From FEN-1191 sp036490715 (GTDB taxonomy: Bacteria; Pseudomonadota; Gammaproteobacteria; Steroidobacterales; Steroidobacteraceae), in NCBI GenBank assembly GCA_036490715.1, contig DASXDL010000030.1:144556-208555 (forward strand): DNA of 64,000 bases. The letters run 5' to 3'. Shown piece by piece: positions 9,294 to 17,692 of the stretch. Both the position numbers and the translations under genes were made by a program. Within the stretch, counting starts at the first letter, position 1, and each line of letters starts with the position of its first letter. The notes under the pieces were generated by a model. That model was given only the letters and a program-made list of their open reading frames with translations, ran no database searches and was not told the DNA's origin.

Positions 9294-10559
9294 ATGCACC
9301 ACGGCCCCATCCGTCCGATCAATCGCCGCTCGCTGCTCAAGTTGGGTCTGGCCGCGACCGGCTCGGCGTTCGCGGCGCGACTGTGCCTGGCGGCACCGGG
9401 CGCCAGTTCCTCGCGCTTCGTGTTCATCATCCTGCGCGGCGCACTCGATGGGCTGTCGGCGGTGCCGCCGTACGGGGATCCGGACTACGCGCGCCTGCGC
9501 GGCGATCTGGCCATTGCCGCCCCCGGCGGCAATGACTCGGCACTGCCGCTCGATGCCCACTTCGGCCTCAACCCGGGTCTTGCGTTCCTGCACGAGAGCT
9601 ACGCCGCGCGCGAGCTGCTGGTATTTCCCGCGATCGCCACCGGCTATCGCGAGCGCTCGCACTTTGACGGCCAGGACGTGCTCGAGAGCGGGGTGCCGCA
9701 GCCGCACGGCACGCAATCCGGCTGGCTGAATCGCGCATTGACGCATCTGCCCGCAAGCCCCGGGCATGAAGGCGGTGTGGCGCTGGGGCAGAACGTGCCA
9801 TTGGTGCTGCGCGGATCGGCCGAAGTCGCCTCGTGGTCGCCCTCGGTCTTGCCGGATCTGGATGAGGACACGTTGCACCGGATCAGCGATCGCTATGCCA
9901 ACGACTCGCTGCTGTCGCGCCGCCTGGCCGAGGCACTGGCCACCGACCGCGAGGCCAGTGATATGGCGCCGCCGAGCGTGGCGATGCCGAACCCGGCTGA
10001 TGCCGCGCCGGGCGCTGCGGCCGCACGCTCGACCGCCAATCGCTATACCGAGACGGTGCGCAAAGCCGCGGCCTTTTTGCAGCGCGAGGAGGGTCCGGCG
10101 GTCGCGGTGTTCGACACCACCGGCTGGGATACGCATTACAACGAGGGCGGCGGACAGGGGCAGCTGCGCAATCGCCTGACGGTGCTCGATGCGGCGCTGC
10201 GCACGCTGAAGGACGCGCTCGGCGACACCTGGTCGCGCACCGCGGTGCTGCTGGCCACCGAATTTGGCCGCACCGCGCAGGCCAACGGCACCCACGGCAC
10301 CGATCATGGCACCGCCAGCGCGGCGCTACTGCTCGGGGGCGCGGTGGCCGGCGGTCGCATCCTCGGCGACTGGCCGGGACTGTCGGCGCGCTCGCTCTAT
10401 CAGCAGCGCGATCTGAATCCTTCGCTCGACATGCGCTCGGTGATGAAGAGCGTGCTGCACGATCACCTGCAGCTATCGGCGCGCGCGCTGGACAAAGAGG
10501 TGTTTCCCGACAGCCATTCGCTGCCGTACCTGAACGATCTGATGCGATCGCCGGCCTGA
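9294..10559 (+). CDS. DUF1501 family protein with twin-arginine signal
   Basis: A 421-residue DUF1501 protein (sulfatase/alkaline-phosphatase-like fold family). The start is placed at ATG 9294 (MHHGPIRPINRRSLLKLGLA) because it gives a Tat signal (NRRSLLK followed by a hydrophobic stretch to AAPGA); an upstream TTG at 9282 would add only four residues. Visible blocks are FVFIILRGALDGLSAVPP, SHFDGQDVLESGVP, FDTTGWDTHYNEGG and LLATEFGRTAQANGTHGTDHGTAS, where His/Asp residues are metal-ligand candidates. It forms the usual tandem with DUF1800. Its stop is only a few bases from the convergent lptM stop. Confidence 0.92.
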   Translation: MHHGPIRPINRRSLLKLGLAATGSAFAARLCLAAPGASSSRFVFIILRGALDGLSAVPPYGDPDYARLRGDLAIAAPGGNDSALPLDAHFGLNPGLAFLHESYAARELLVFPAIATGYRERSHFDGQDVLESGVPQPHGTQSGWLNRALTHLPASPGHEGGVALGQNVPLVLRGSAEVASWSPSVLPDLDEDTLHRISDRYANDSLLSRRLAEALATDREASDMAPPSVAMPNPADAAPGAAAARSTANRYTETVRKAAAFLQREEGPAVAVFDTTGWDTHYNEGGGQGQLRNRLTVLDAALRTLKDALGDTWSRTAVLLATEFGRTAQANGTHGTDHGTASAALLLGGAVAGGRILGDWPGLSARSLYQQRDLNPSLDMRSVMKSVLHDHLQLSARALDKEVFPDSHSLPYLNDLMRSPA

Positions 10560-10564
10560 TGAGC

Positions 10565-10813
10565 TCAGGACGGGGCTGCGCCCTCGGGCACCGTGGCCGG
10601 CGCGCTGGTCGGGGCCGGCGGGTTGGGACTGGAATTGGGCGCGGGCGTGGTCCCCGGCGGCGGCGTGCTCTCGGGAGGCGTGGTCTGCGGCTGCTGCGTC
10701 GGCGGTACCTTGGTCTTCTTCGGCAGGTAGAGCTGGCCCTTCTGGCCGCAGGCGGCGAGCGCCGCGATCGCCAGCAGGCACACGATGAGCCCCGCTGGCG
10801 CGCGCCGTGTCAC
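10565..10813 (-). CDS. lptM: LPS-assembly lipoprotein LptM (YifL-like)
   Basis: An 82-residue lipoprotein. Residues 1-21 form a signal peptide with lipobox LAAC, and the mature start CGQKGQLYLPK is the hallmark of the LptM/YifL family, which helps the LptD/E outer-membrane LPS translocon mature. The remainder is a Pro/Thr/Ser-rich disordered tail. The gene starts in a 4-nt ATGA overlap with the membrane-protein gene upstream (10810-10813) and is the last gene of the arginine operon direction. lptM genes often sit before lysA/dapF; those are absent here, and the convergent DUF1501 gene follows. Confidence 0.88.
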   Translation of the reverse strand: MTRRAPAGLIVCLLAIAALAACGQKGQLYLPKKTKVPPTQQPQTTPPESTPPPGTTPAPNSSPNPPAPTSAPATVPEGAAPS

Positions 10814-11250
10814 GGCAGCGGCATCGCTCGATGATCACGCAGCGTCAGCCAGCCGCGCACGATGCGATAGATGACCCACAGGCCCGTCAGGGCGATGCCG
10901 AGTATGCCGGTCGCCACCCCTAGAAACGCCACCAGCACCAGCGGCGTCGACACCACCACCGTGACGATGATCCACAGCCAGGCGAACCAGAAGGTGCGGA
11001 TCTGCCAGCGGAAGTGCGATTCGAGCCAGGTGCCGCGGGTGTCGGAGCGGCGCGCGTAGTTCATGATGACGGCGATGATCGAGGGCAGACCGACCACGAA
11101 GCGCCAGGCGATGTCGCGCGTGGTGGCCACCGCGCTGAGCACCGAGAGGGCGTGCAGGCCGTAGATCCAGTGCGTGTACTCGATCAGGCCGCGCAGCGAC
11201 TGATCGCCGCTGTCGGGCGGGGTGACGCTGGTGCTGGGCTGGGCATCCAT
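10810..11250 (-). CDS. small integral membrane protein, COG3671/DUF4870-like
   Basis: A 146-residue protein with about three membrane helices: one around IYGLHALSVLSAV, one at FVVGLPSIIAVIMNY, and a long hydrophobic span near WLWIIVTVVVSTPLVLVAFLGVATGILGIALTGLWVIYRIV. The family signature TRGTWLESHFRWQIRTFWFAW is clear. The function of this widespread family is unknown. It sits 17 bp after argH and overlaps lptM by 4 nt, so it links the arginine operon to lptM. Confidence 0.8.
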   Translation of the reverse strand: MDAQPSTSVTPPDSGDQSLRGLIEYTHWIYGLHALSVLSAVATTRDIAWRFVVGLPSIIAVIMNYARRSDTRGTWLESHFRWQIRTFWFAWLWIIVTVVVSTPLVLVAFLGVATGILGIALTGLWVIYRIVRGWLTLRDHRAMPLP

Positions 11251-11267
11251 GGCTGTTCCGAGAATCC

Positions 11268-12452
11268 TTATCGGCGATAGCGTGCCGCTACCCGTTGATA
11301 GGCTTCGCGGAAGGGTATGCCTTCCTTGACCACCAGCGCAAAGGCTTCCTCGGTGGCATGCACCGACGGGTCGATACGGATGCGTTCCGGGTTAAATTTC
11401 AGCGCATCGATCACGGCCGCCATGATGCCCAAGGTCTGCGCGCCAAGGTCAACGCCGCGAAACAGCGGATATTTGAGCACCTGCAGATCGCGCTGGTAGC
11501 CGGAGGGCAGCTTGGCGCAGATCGACAGCGCTTCGGTCAGGCACGAGAGCGCGCTGGCGCTGCGGCCTCGCACCAGTTCCAGCACGTCCGGGTTGCGTTT
11601 CTGCGGCATGATCGAGGAGCCGGTGGTGAACGCCTCCGGCAGATCGACGAAGCCGAATTCGCGGGTATAAAACAGCAGCAGGTCGCCGGCCATGCGCCCT
11701 AAGTCCTGCATCAAAAGACCGAGCTCGAACAGCAGCTGCGCTTCGGCCTTGCCGCGCGACAGCTGTACCGAAGTCACCGGCTCCTGCACCAGATCAAAGC
11801 CGAGCGCGCGCGTGGTGTGTTCGCGGTCCAGCGGCAGCCCTGGAGTGCCATAGCCGGCGGCCGAGCCGAGCGGATTCTTCTCGATGCGCCGGTGCACGCT
11901 CTTGATGCCGCGGGCGTCATCCACCAGTTCAGCGGCGTAGCCATCGGCCCACAGTGCCACCGAGCTGGGCATCGCCTGCTGCATGTGGGTGTAGCCCGGC
12001 AGCGCGATCTGCCCCTGGCGTTGCGACAAGCGCTCGAGCGCCCCGACCACCTCGTGGGTGGCGGCGTCGAGCTCATCGATCGCGCTGCGCAGATACAGTC
12101 GCAGCGCGGTGAGCACCTGATCGTTGCGCGAGCGGCCCAGGTGAATGCGACCGCCGGCGGCACCGATGCGCTCACTCAGGCGGCGCTCCAGCGCGGTCTG
12201 CCCGTCCTCATCGGCCAGTTCAATGTGCCACAGCCCGCGCGCGTGCTCATCGGCCAGCGCCGTCAGGGCGCTGCGGATGCGCTGCAGATCCTCGGCCGAC
12301 AGCAGGCCCTGGGCGCGAAGCATCTCGGCGTGCGCGATCGACGCGCGCACGTCGTAGGCCACCAGCCGCTCATCGAGCGCGAAATCCTCGCCGGCGGTGT
12401 ACTGCAGTACCCGCTCATCCAGCGGCGCGCCCTTGTCCCACAGGCGTGTCAT
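11268..12452 (-). CDS. argH: argininosuccinate lyase
   Basis: Last step of arginine synthesis: argininosuccinate to arginine plus fumarate. The 394-residue protein of the fumarase/aspartase superfamily shows GRSRNDQV (106-113), GYTHMQQAMP (153-162) and the signature GSSIMPQKRN (278-287) with the catalytic serine loop. It is shorter than the common 450-470-residue ArgH, ending soon after the catalytic domain. The start ATG overlaps the argB stop (ATGA at 12449-12452). The family is clear; the short C-terminus is the only oddity. Confidence 0.95.
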   Translation of the reverse strand: MTRLWDKGAPLDERVLQYTAGEDFALDERLVAYDVRASIAHAEMLRAQGLLSAEDLQRIRSALTALADEHARGLWHIELADEDGQTALERRLSERIGAAGGRIHLGRSRNDQVLTALRLYLRSAIDELDAATHEVVGALERLSQRQGQIALPGYTHMQQAMPSSVALWADGYAAELVDDARGIKSVHRRIEKNPLGSAAGYGTPGLPLDREHTTRALGFDLVQEPVTSVQLSRGKAEAQLLFELGLLMQDLGRMAGDLLLFYTREFGFVDLPEAFTTGSSIMPQKRNPDVLELVRGRSASALSCLTEALSICAKLPSGYQRDLQVLKYPLFRGVDLGAQTLGIMAAVIDALKFNPERIRIDPSVHATEEAFALVVKEGIPFREAYQRVAARYRR

Positions 12453-13384
12453 GCGGAACTTTGCTGCTCGGCCGCTGGCAGCGCATGGACGTCGGCCACG
12501 ATCATCGTGCCCGTGCCCTCGTTGGTGAACACCTCCGCCAGGATGCTGTCGGTGGCGCCGTAGGAGATCACGTGCACGCGGCGCACGCCGCCGCGGATCG
12601 CGTGCTCGATCGCCAGGCTCTTGGGCAGCATGCCATCCAGAATGTGCCCCTGGCTGCGCAGCCGCTGCAGGCCAGCTAGGTCAGTGTAGGAAATGATCGA
12701 GCTCGGATCCTCGACCCGCTCGAGAATCCCGGGCGCGCCGGTGCACAGGATCAGCTTCTCGGCCTCGAGCGCCGCGCCGATGGCGGCGGCGACCGTGTCG
12801 GCATTGATGTTGAGCAGCGTGCCGTTGTGATCGGCCGACAGCGGGCTGACTACCGGCATCAGGCCGTTGTCCAGCTGCTGGCGGATCACGCTGGCATCCA
12901 CCGCATCGATGTCGCCGACGAACCCGAAATCCACCGGCTCGGCGCGCTCAGCCAGCTGCACCGGCGGCCGGCGATGGGCGCGGATCAGTCCGGCGTCGAC
13001 GCCCGACAGGCCCACCGCGTTGATCTCCAGGTCGCGGCAGATCGCCAGGATGCGGGTGTTGATCAGGCCGTTGAGCACCATCGAGGTCGCGTCGATCGAG
13101 CGCTCGTCGGTGATGCGCCGGCCCTGCACCATGCGGGTCGGAACCCCGAGGGCTTCGGTCAGCTGCGTGAGCTGCGGGCCACCGCCGTGCACCATCACGA
13201 CCCGCACCCCGAGGTAATGCAGGATTGCGATCTGCTCGATCAGCGCGCGCGTGAGGGCCGGATCGCCGAACACGGCGCCGCCGGCCTTGATGACGAAGGT
13301 CTTGCCCTTGTACATGCGGATGTAGGGCGCGGCGCTGCGCAGCGCTCGTATCATCGCGGTGTGATCGGATCGATGCATGATCAT
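12449..13384 (-). CDS. argB: acetylglutamate (N-acylglutamate) kinase
   Basis: Phosphorylates N-acylglutamate, the second step of the acylated arginine route. The 311-residue amino-acid-kinase fold shows VIKAGGAVF (from 31), VHGGGPQLTQL (from 65), GRRITDERSID and LLNINADTVAAAI. Within it, VDFGFVGDIDAVDASVI resembles Bacteroidota-type ArgB more than the enterobacterial enzyme. The N-terminal helix before the fold (RALRSAAPYIRMYKGKTFVIK) is of the kind found in arginine-inhibited hexameric kinases, so feedback control by arginine is plausible. The ribosome-binding site TAAGGAG is formed by the stop of the transcarbamylase gene; a 4-codon mini-frame (MTRP-stop) ends on the chosen ATG. If the neighbouring transcarbamylase uses succinylornithine, the true substrate may be N-succinylglutamate. 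Confidence 0.93.
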   Translation of the reverse strand: MIMHRSDHTAMIRALRSAAPYIRMYKGKTFVIKAGGAVFGDPALTRALIEQIAILHYLGVRVVMVHGGGPQLTQLTEALGVPTRMVQGRRITDERSIDATSMVLNGLINTRILAICRDLEINAVGLSGVDAGLIRAHRRPPVQLAERAEPVDFGFVGDIDAVDASVIRQQLDNGLMPVVSPLSADHNGTLLNINADTVAAAIGAALEAEKLILCTGAPGILERVEDPSSIISYTDLAGLQRLRSQGHILDGMLPKSLAIEHAIRGGVRRVHVISYGATDSILAEVFTNEGTGTMIVADVHALPAAEQQSSA

Positions 13385-13401
13385 GGGCGGGTCATTACTC
13401 C

Positions 13402-14400
13402 TTAGGCTTTGAGCATCCGATACAGCACGGCCATCTGCGCCGGCATGCGGTTGTAGGCCTGGCGCAGCACCACGCTGCGGGCGCTGTCGAGCAGCGCATC
13501 GGCGATCGCGACGTTACGCCGCACCGGCAGGCAGTGCATCAGATGGCAGTCGCCGCGGGCGGCACCGAACCAGGACTCATCCAGGCACCAGTCCTTGAGC
13601 GCGCGGCGTGCCTCGGCGTCGGCGGCCTCGTTGCCGTAATGCGCGGTGCTGCCCCATTCCTTGGCGTACACCACCTGCGCGCCGGCCAGCGCCTCGCGCC
13701 GATCGTGGGTTTCGCGCACCGAGCCGCCCGACAGCTCGGCGGCCTTACGTGCCTTGTCCATCACCGCCTCGGGCAGCGCGAAGCCTTCGGGCCTTAAGAC
13801 CACTACCTGCATGCCACGCAGCGCCGCCATGTGCACGGTGGCGGCCGGCACCGCCAGCGGCAGCGCGCGCGGGTGATAGGCCCAGGTCAGAACGAAGCGC
13901 GCGTGCCGGTCCACCTTCAGTTCGTCCAGCGTCTTCCAGTCGGCCAGCGACTGGCACGGATGATTGACCGCCGATTCCAGATTGATCAGCGGCTTGTCGA
14001 CCCGGCTCGCCATCGCGGCAAACTTGCTCTCACTCAGATCCGCCGCCAGATCGCGGCCATCGGCGAACGAGCGGATGCCCAGCACATCGCAGTAGGACGC
14101 CAGCACCGGCACGCCCTCGCGCGCATGTTCGGCCGCCGTGCCATCCATCACCACGGCGTCACGGGTCTCGATCTGCCAGGTGCCGCTGCCGGGGGTGATC
14201 ACGAACGAGCTGCCGCCCAGGCGCGCCATGCCGCTCTGGAACGAGGCCAGCGTGCGCAGCGACGGATTCATGAACAGCAGCCCCAGCACCTTGCCGGCGA
14301 GCGCCTGCGTCTCGGGCTTTAGCTGCAGCCGCTGCGCCAGCTCGAGCAGACCAAGGATCTGTTCGCGCGAGAAGTCCGCCAGATCGACGAAGCGGCGCAT
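13402..14400 (-). CDS. argF': N-acylornithine transcarbamylase, predicted N-succinylornithine type
   Basis: Carbamoylates an N-acylated ornithine. The 332-residue protein is of the AOTCase/SOTCase branch rather than classical ornithine transcarbamylase. It has a carbamoyl-phosphate loop NPSLRT (45-50), VNHPCQSLADW (146-155), LTWAYHPRALPLAVP (171-185) and HCLPVRRNV (289-297). In Xanthomonas campestris AOTCase, Glu92 selects acetylornithine, and changing it to Ala, Ser, Pro or Val gives succinylornithine activity; Bacteroides fragilis SOTCase has Pro there. Ungapped alignment around VMDG...EH puts Ala90 at this site. The following VPVLASYCDVLGIRSFA also resembles, from memory, the B. fragilis enzyme. 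The gene is 9 bp after argD and 17 bp before argB. Substrate preference is inference; family is secure. Confidence 0.9.
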   Translation of the reverse strand: MRRFVDLADFSREQILGLLELAQRLQLKPETQALAGKVLGLLFMNPSLRTLASFQSGMARLGGSSFVITPGSGTWQIETRDAVVMDGTAAEHAREGVPVLASYCDVLGIRSFADGRDLAADLSESKFAAMASRVDKPLINLESAVNHPCQSLADWKTLDELKVDRHARFVLTWAYHPRALPLAVPAATVHMAALRGMQVVVLRPEGFALPEAVMDKARKAAELSGGSVRETHDRREALAGAQVVYAKEWGSTAHYGNEAADAEARRALKDWCLDESWFGAARGDCHLMHCLPVRRNVAIADALLDSARSVVLRQAYNRMPAQMAVLYRMLKA

Positions 14401-14409
14401 GGCTAATCG

Positions 14410-15549
14410 TCAGGCACCGATGTCGAGCAGCGCAGCGCGCAGCTGTTCGACGTGGGTGGCCTCGAGTACGAACGGCGGCAGCAGCCGCAGAATATTCGGA
14501 TCGGCGCTGGTGCCGGCGAGGATGTCGCGTTGAAGCAGCGCGGCATGGATTTCCTTGGCCGGCCGCGTGGTCTTAAGACCCAGCAGCAGACCTGCGCCCT
14601 GGTGGCCGCTCACCGGTCCGACGATGCAGCGGCTCTGGATCAGCGCCGACATGCTGCGCACCCGCTCGAGCAGCCCCTCGGACTCGATCGCCTCGATCAC
14701 GGCCTCGATCACCGCGCAGGCCATCGGTCCGCCGCCGAAGGTGGTGCCCAGTGCATCGAGCTTCAGAGCCGCCGTAACGCGCGGCGCCATCAGCAGCGCG
14801 GCACACGGGAAGCCTGAGCCGAGCGCCTTGGCGGTCGTGATCATGTCCGGGGCCACGCCGTAGAGCCCGGAGGCGAATGGCTGGCCGGCGCGGCCCATGC
14901 CGCACTGGACCTCATCGCAGATCAGAAGCGCACCGACCTGATCGCAGCGTGCGCGCAGCGCCTGCATAAACGGTGCGCCCAGGTCGAAGGCGCCGCCACC
15001 CACACCCTGCACCGGCTCGACCATCACGGCCGCGGTGTGATCGCCGATCAGGCGCGCGATCGCGGCATGATCGCGCCGTGGGATGAAATCCACCTCGAAC
15101 GGCGTGCGCGGAAAGCCATACCACTTGGACTTCGCGCCCCAGGTCAGGGCGCCGGCCGCCGCGGTGCGGCCGTGGAAGCCGTGCTCGATCGCCACCACCT
15201 GCGGCCGGCGGGTGAGCGTGAACGCCATCTTCAGCGCGTTCTCGTTGGCCTCGGCACCGCTATTGACGAAGAACACGCTGTTGAAATCCAGCGCCGAGAA
15301 TCGGATCAGCCGCTCGGCGGCCCGCACCCGCACCGGCAGCGGCACGGCGTTACTCTGGAAGCTCAGCTGCCGGGCCTGCTCGATCAGCGCGCTGGTCCAG
15401 AGCGGATGCCCGTAGCCGAGCGCTGCGACCGCATGGCCGCCGTACAGATCAAGCACGCGCCGGCCATCGCGGGTGTAGAGCCACACGCCCTCACCGCGCT
15501 CCACCGGCAGCGGATATTGCGCAAATACTGGCGCCAGAAAGTCTTGCAT
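14410..15549 (-). CDS. argD: acetylornithine/succinylornithine aminotransferase
   Basis: PLP-dependent class-III aminotransferase making N-acylornithine from the N-acylglutamate semialdehyde. The 379-residue form starts at ATG 15549 (MQDFLAPVFAQYPLPVERGEG), which overlaps the argC stop by one base (TGATG). The longer frame upstream lies inside argC and is not used. Key features are FVNSGAEANENALKMA (94-109), EHGFHGRTAA (122-131), the PLP-aspartate in LLICDEVQCGMGR (208-220) and the Schiff-base lysine K241 in ITTAKALGSGFP. Both acetyl- and succinyl-ornithine enzymes (ArgD/AstC) share these motifs, so acyl-group preference cannot be read from it. Confidence 0.94.
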   Translation of the reverse strand: MQDFLAPVFAQYPLPVERGEGVWLYTRDGRRVLDLYGGHAVAALGYGHPLWTSALIEQARQLSFQSNAVPLPVRVRAAERLIRFSALDFNSVFFVNSGAEANENALKMAFTLTRRPQVVAIEHGFHGRTAAAGALTWGAKSKWYGFPRTPFEVDFIPRRDHAAIARLIGDHTAAVMVEPVQGVGGGAFDLGAPFMQALRARCDQVGALLICDEVQCGMGRAGQPFASGLYGVAPDMITTAKALGSGFPCAALLMAPRVTAALKLDALGTTFGGGPMACAVIEAVIEAIESEGLLERVRSMSALIQSRCIVGPVSGHQGAGLLLGLKTTRPAKEIHAALLQRDILAGTSADPNILRLLPPFVLEATHVEQLRAALLDIGA

Positions 15550-16610
15550 CAGGTCCACCCCGCGGCGGGCGCGGTAAGGCCGGTGGTCTCCGGCAGTCGG
15601 TACAGGCGGTTCATCCACTGCACCGCGCCGCCGGCGGCGCCCTTGTTAAGGTTATCGATCGCGCACATCACCGCCACGGTGCGGCCATCAGTGGCCGCTG
15701 ACAGCCGCGCGTAGTTGCTGCCGGCGACATCCTTGATGCGCGGCGGCGCGTCGGTCACGCGCACGAACGGCGCGCGCGCGTAGTACTCGCGCAGTGCGCC
15801 GATGACTTCCGGGGTCTCCATCGGTCTGACCAGGGTCGCCTGCACCGTGGCGTGAATGCCGCGGGCGAACGGTCCGGAGTGCGGCACGAACGACAGCTGC
15901 GGCTCGACCCCGCTCGCCGCCAGTGCGCAGGCGCGAATCTCCGGCGCATGCCGGTGCGACAGCGCGCTGTACGCGTACAGGTCGCTGTGACGCAGCGGAT
16001 GGTGCGTGCCATCGACCGGCTTGCGGCCCGAGCCGGTGCTGCCGGTCACGGCGGTGACGAACAGCTCTGGGGTGACCAGCTGCAGTGCCAGCAACGGCAC
16101 GCTCGCCAGCAGCACCGCGGTGGCAAAGCAGCCCGGGTGCGCCACGTGCGCGGTCTCAACCTGCGCCAGGTGTTCCGGCACCGCGCAGCTGAACGAGCTG
16201 ATGCGCGCGGGCGCCGGATGCGCATGGTGGTACACCGCCTCGTAGGCCGCGGCCGTGGCGTAGCGATAGTCGGCCGAAATATCCACCACGTGGACGCTGT
16301 GGCCGGCGGCTTCCGCCCGGCGCAGCAGCGCATCGATCAAGCCCGCGGCCGCGCCGTGCGGGGCCGCAGAAAAAATCGCCGTGTTGGGTTCGCGCGCGAT
16401 GATGGCCTCGATCTGGGCCTGCGACTGGAAGGTCTCCTCGGGATAGACGCTGGCCAGGTGACTGAACGACTGCGCCACCGGCTCGCCCGGGCGGCTGTCG
16501 GACAGGATGCCCGCGAGCGTGAAGTTCGGATGCGCCGACAGCAGCCGCAGCAGTTCGCCGGCGACGTAGCCGCTGCCGCCGAGCACCACGGTCGGGATCT
16601 GCGCACTCAT
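15549..16610 (-). CDS. argC: N-acetyl-gamma-glutamyl-phosphate reductase
   Basis: NADPH-dependent reduction of N-acylglutamyl phosphate to the semialdehyde. The 353-residue protein has an N-terminal dinucleotide-binding loop GGSGYVAGEL (11-20) and a catalytic cysteine C161 in the family motif HPGCFATAVLL; the C-terminal MCAIDNLNKGAAGGAVQWMN is typical of ArgC. The start overlaps the stop of the DUF1611-like gene by one base and the stop overlaps argD by one base, so translation is coupled through three genes. Confidence 0.95.
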   Translation of the reverse strand: MSAQIPTVVLGGSGYVAGELLRLLSAHPNFTLAGILSDSRPGEPVAQSFSHLASVYPEETFQSQAQIEAIIAREPNTAIFSAAPHGAAAGLIDALLRRAEAAGHSVHVVDISADYRYATAAAYEAVYHHAHPAPARISSFSCAVPEHLAQVETAHVAHPGCFATAVLLASVPLLALQLVTPELFVTAVTGSTGSGRKPVDGTHHPLRHSDLYAYSALSHRHAPEIRACALAASGVEPQLSFVPHSGPFARGIHATVQATLVRPMETPEVIGALREYYARAPFVRVTDAPPRIKDVAGSNYARLSAATDGRTVAVMCAIDNLNKGAAGGAVQWMNRLYRLPETTGLTAPAAGWT

Positions 16611-17692
16611 CAGTCGAACGCGCCGGCGGCCTGACGCGCGACCCCGGCAATGCCGATCGAGGCGATCACGTGATCGCCGAGCGCGGCCGCGTCCGACAGC
16701 GCGTTGAAGGCCGCGACCTTCATCTGCTGCTGGATGATTTCGACGCCGACCTGGTTGTCGGTCGATGGCCCGGTGACCACGCAGGGCTCGATCTCGAAGC
16801 GCTCGCGCAGCAGCTTGACCCCGCCCCAGGCCGCGACCGGGTCGTTGGCCGACAGCACCACGCTGGTGAGCGCGCGACGGATATCGCCGCAGTGGAGGAT
16901 CGCATCTACCCCGTAGGTACCGAGCAGGCCGTCGCCGAGCTCGAACACGATCGCGTCCGGGCGACTGGCCGCCAGCTCGGTCAGCATGGTGCGGGTGAGC
17001 GCCGGTCCGGTGCGGGCACTGGTGGTGACCACGCCCAGATCGGTGAAGATCATGGTGCGGCGGGCGCCGGCGTCCTCGAATGCCAGGATGTCACGCCGCA
17101 GCGATACGCCGGTGGCCTTGAAGGCGTCGACGATGAGGCCGCGATGGCGCATGCGGCCGACGATGGCCGCGGCCGCGGCGGTCTTGCCGGCCTCCATGCA
17201 GGTGCCGGCCAGCGCCACCACCGGCACGCCGCCCGCGTCGAGTGCGGCATTGAAATCCAGCGGCCGAAAGCCGACCCGGGCCGGCACGCCGATGCGCTCG
17301 CCCAGATACGGGAACTGCAGTACCACGCCGAGCACGCGGCAGTCGAACGGCTTGCCCTTGTCGGGCGTGGCCGAGTCACAGATGCCCATGACGCCGCCGA
17401 TGTTGAGCAGCTGCACGATGTCGTCGGGCTTGAGCGACTCGGGCACGTGGCCGGAATAGCCGAACAGCGCCCGGCGTGGCCCCAGTGCCCCGACCACGAT
17501 GTCGCCCTTGCTGACCTTGGCCATGCGGCCGCTGGCCAGCTCCAGGGTGTTGTAGGTCGACTTGTTGGTCAGCACCTCGGCGACGATCACCACGCCTTCC
17601 TCGGACGGGATGTCGCTCGACAGGCGCAGTTCGGCGCTGAGCGCGCAGGCCTGGGTCACCGAGGCGATCTTGTCGACGATCACGGTCTTCAT
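16610..17692 (-). CDS. P-loop DUF1611-like protein embedded in the arginine operon
   Basis: A 360-residue protein with no textbook arginine function. Residues about 1-125 form a beta-rich N-terminal region (VVIVAEVLTNKSTYNTLELA, SKGDIVVGALGPRRALFGYSG). The C-terminal half is a P-loop fold with GTCMEAGKT (163-171), then KATGVSLRRDILAFEDAGARR and an acidic strand end IVFELGDGL (248-256). This resembles DUF1611, a family that, as I recall, includes DgcN, a D-glutamate N-acetyltransferase. It sits between argG (4-nt overlap) and argC (1-nt overlap), so it is tightly coupled with both. No argA, argJ or GNAT gene is in the operon, so a role in N-acylating glutamate is an attractive inference. A kinase- or ligase-like activity is the alternative. 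Confidence 0.75.
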   Translation of the reverse strand: MKTVIVDKIASVTQACALSAELRLSSDIPSEEGVVIVAEVLTNKSTYNTLELASGRMAKVSKGDIVVGALGPRRALFGYSGHVPESLKPDDIVQLLNIGGVMGICDSATPDKGKPFDCRVLGVVLQFPYLGERIGVPARVGFRPLDFNAALDAGGVPVVALAGTCMEAGKTAAAAAIVGRMRHRGLIVDAFKATGVSLRRDILAFEDAGARRTMIFTDLGVVTTSARTGPALTRTMLTELAASRPDAIVFELGDGLLGTYGVDAILHCGDIRRALTSVVLSANDPVAAWGGVKLLRERFEIEPCVVTGPSTDNQVGVEIIQQQMKVAAFNALSDAAALGDHVIASIGIAGVARQAAGAFD

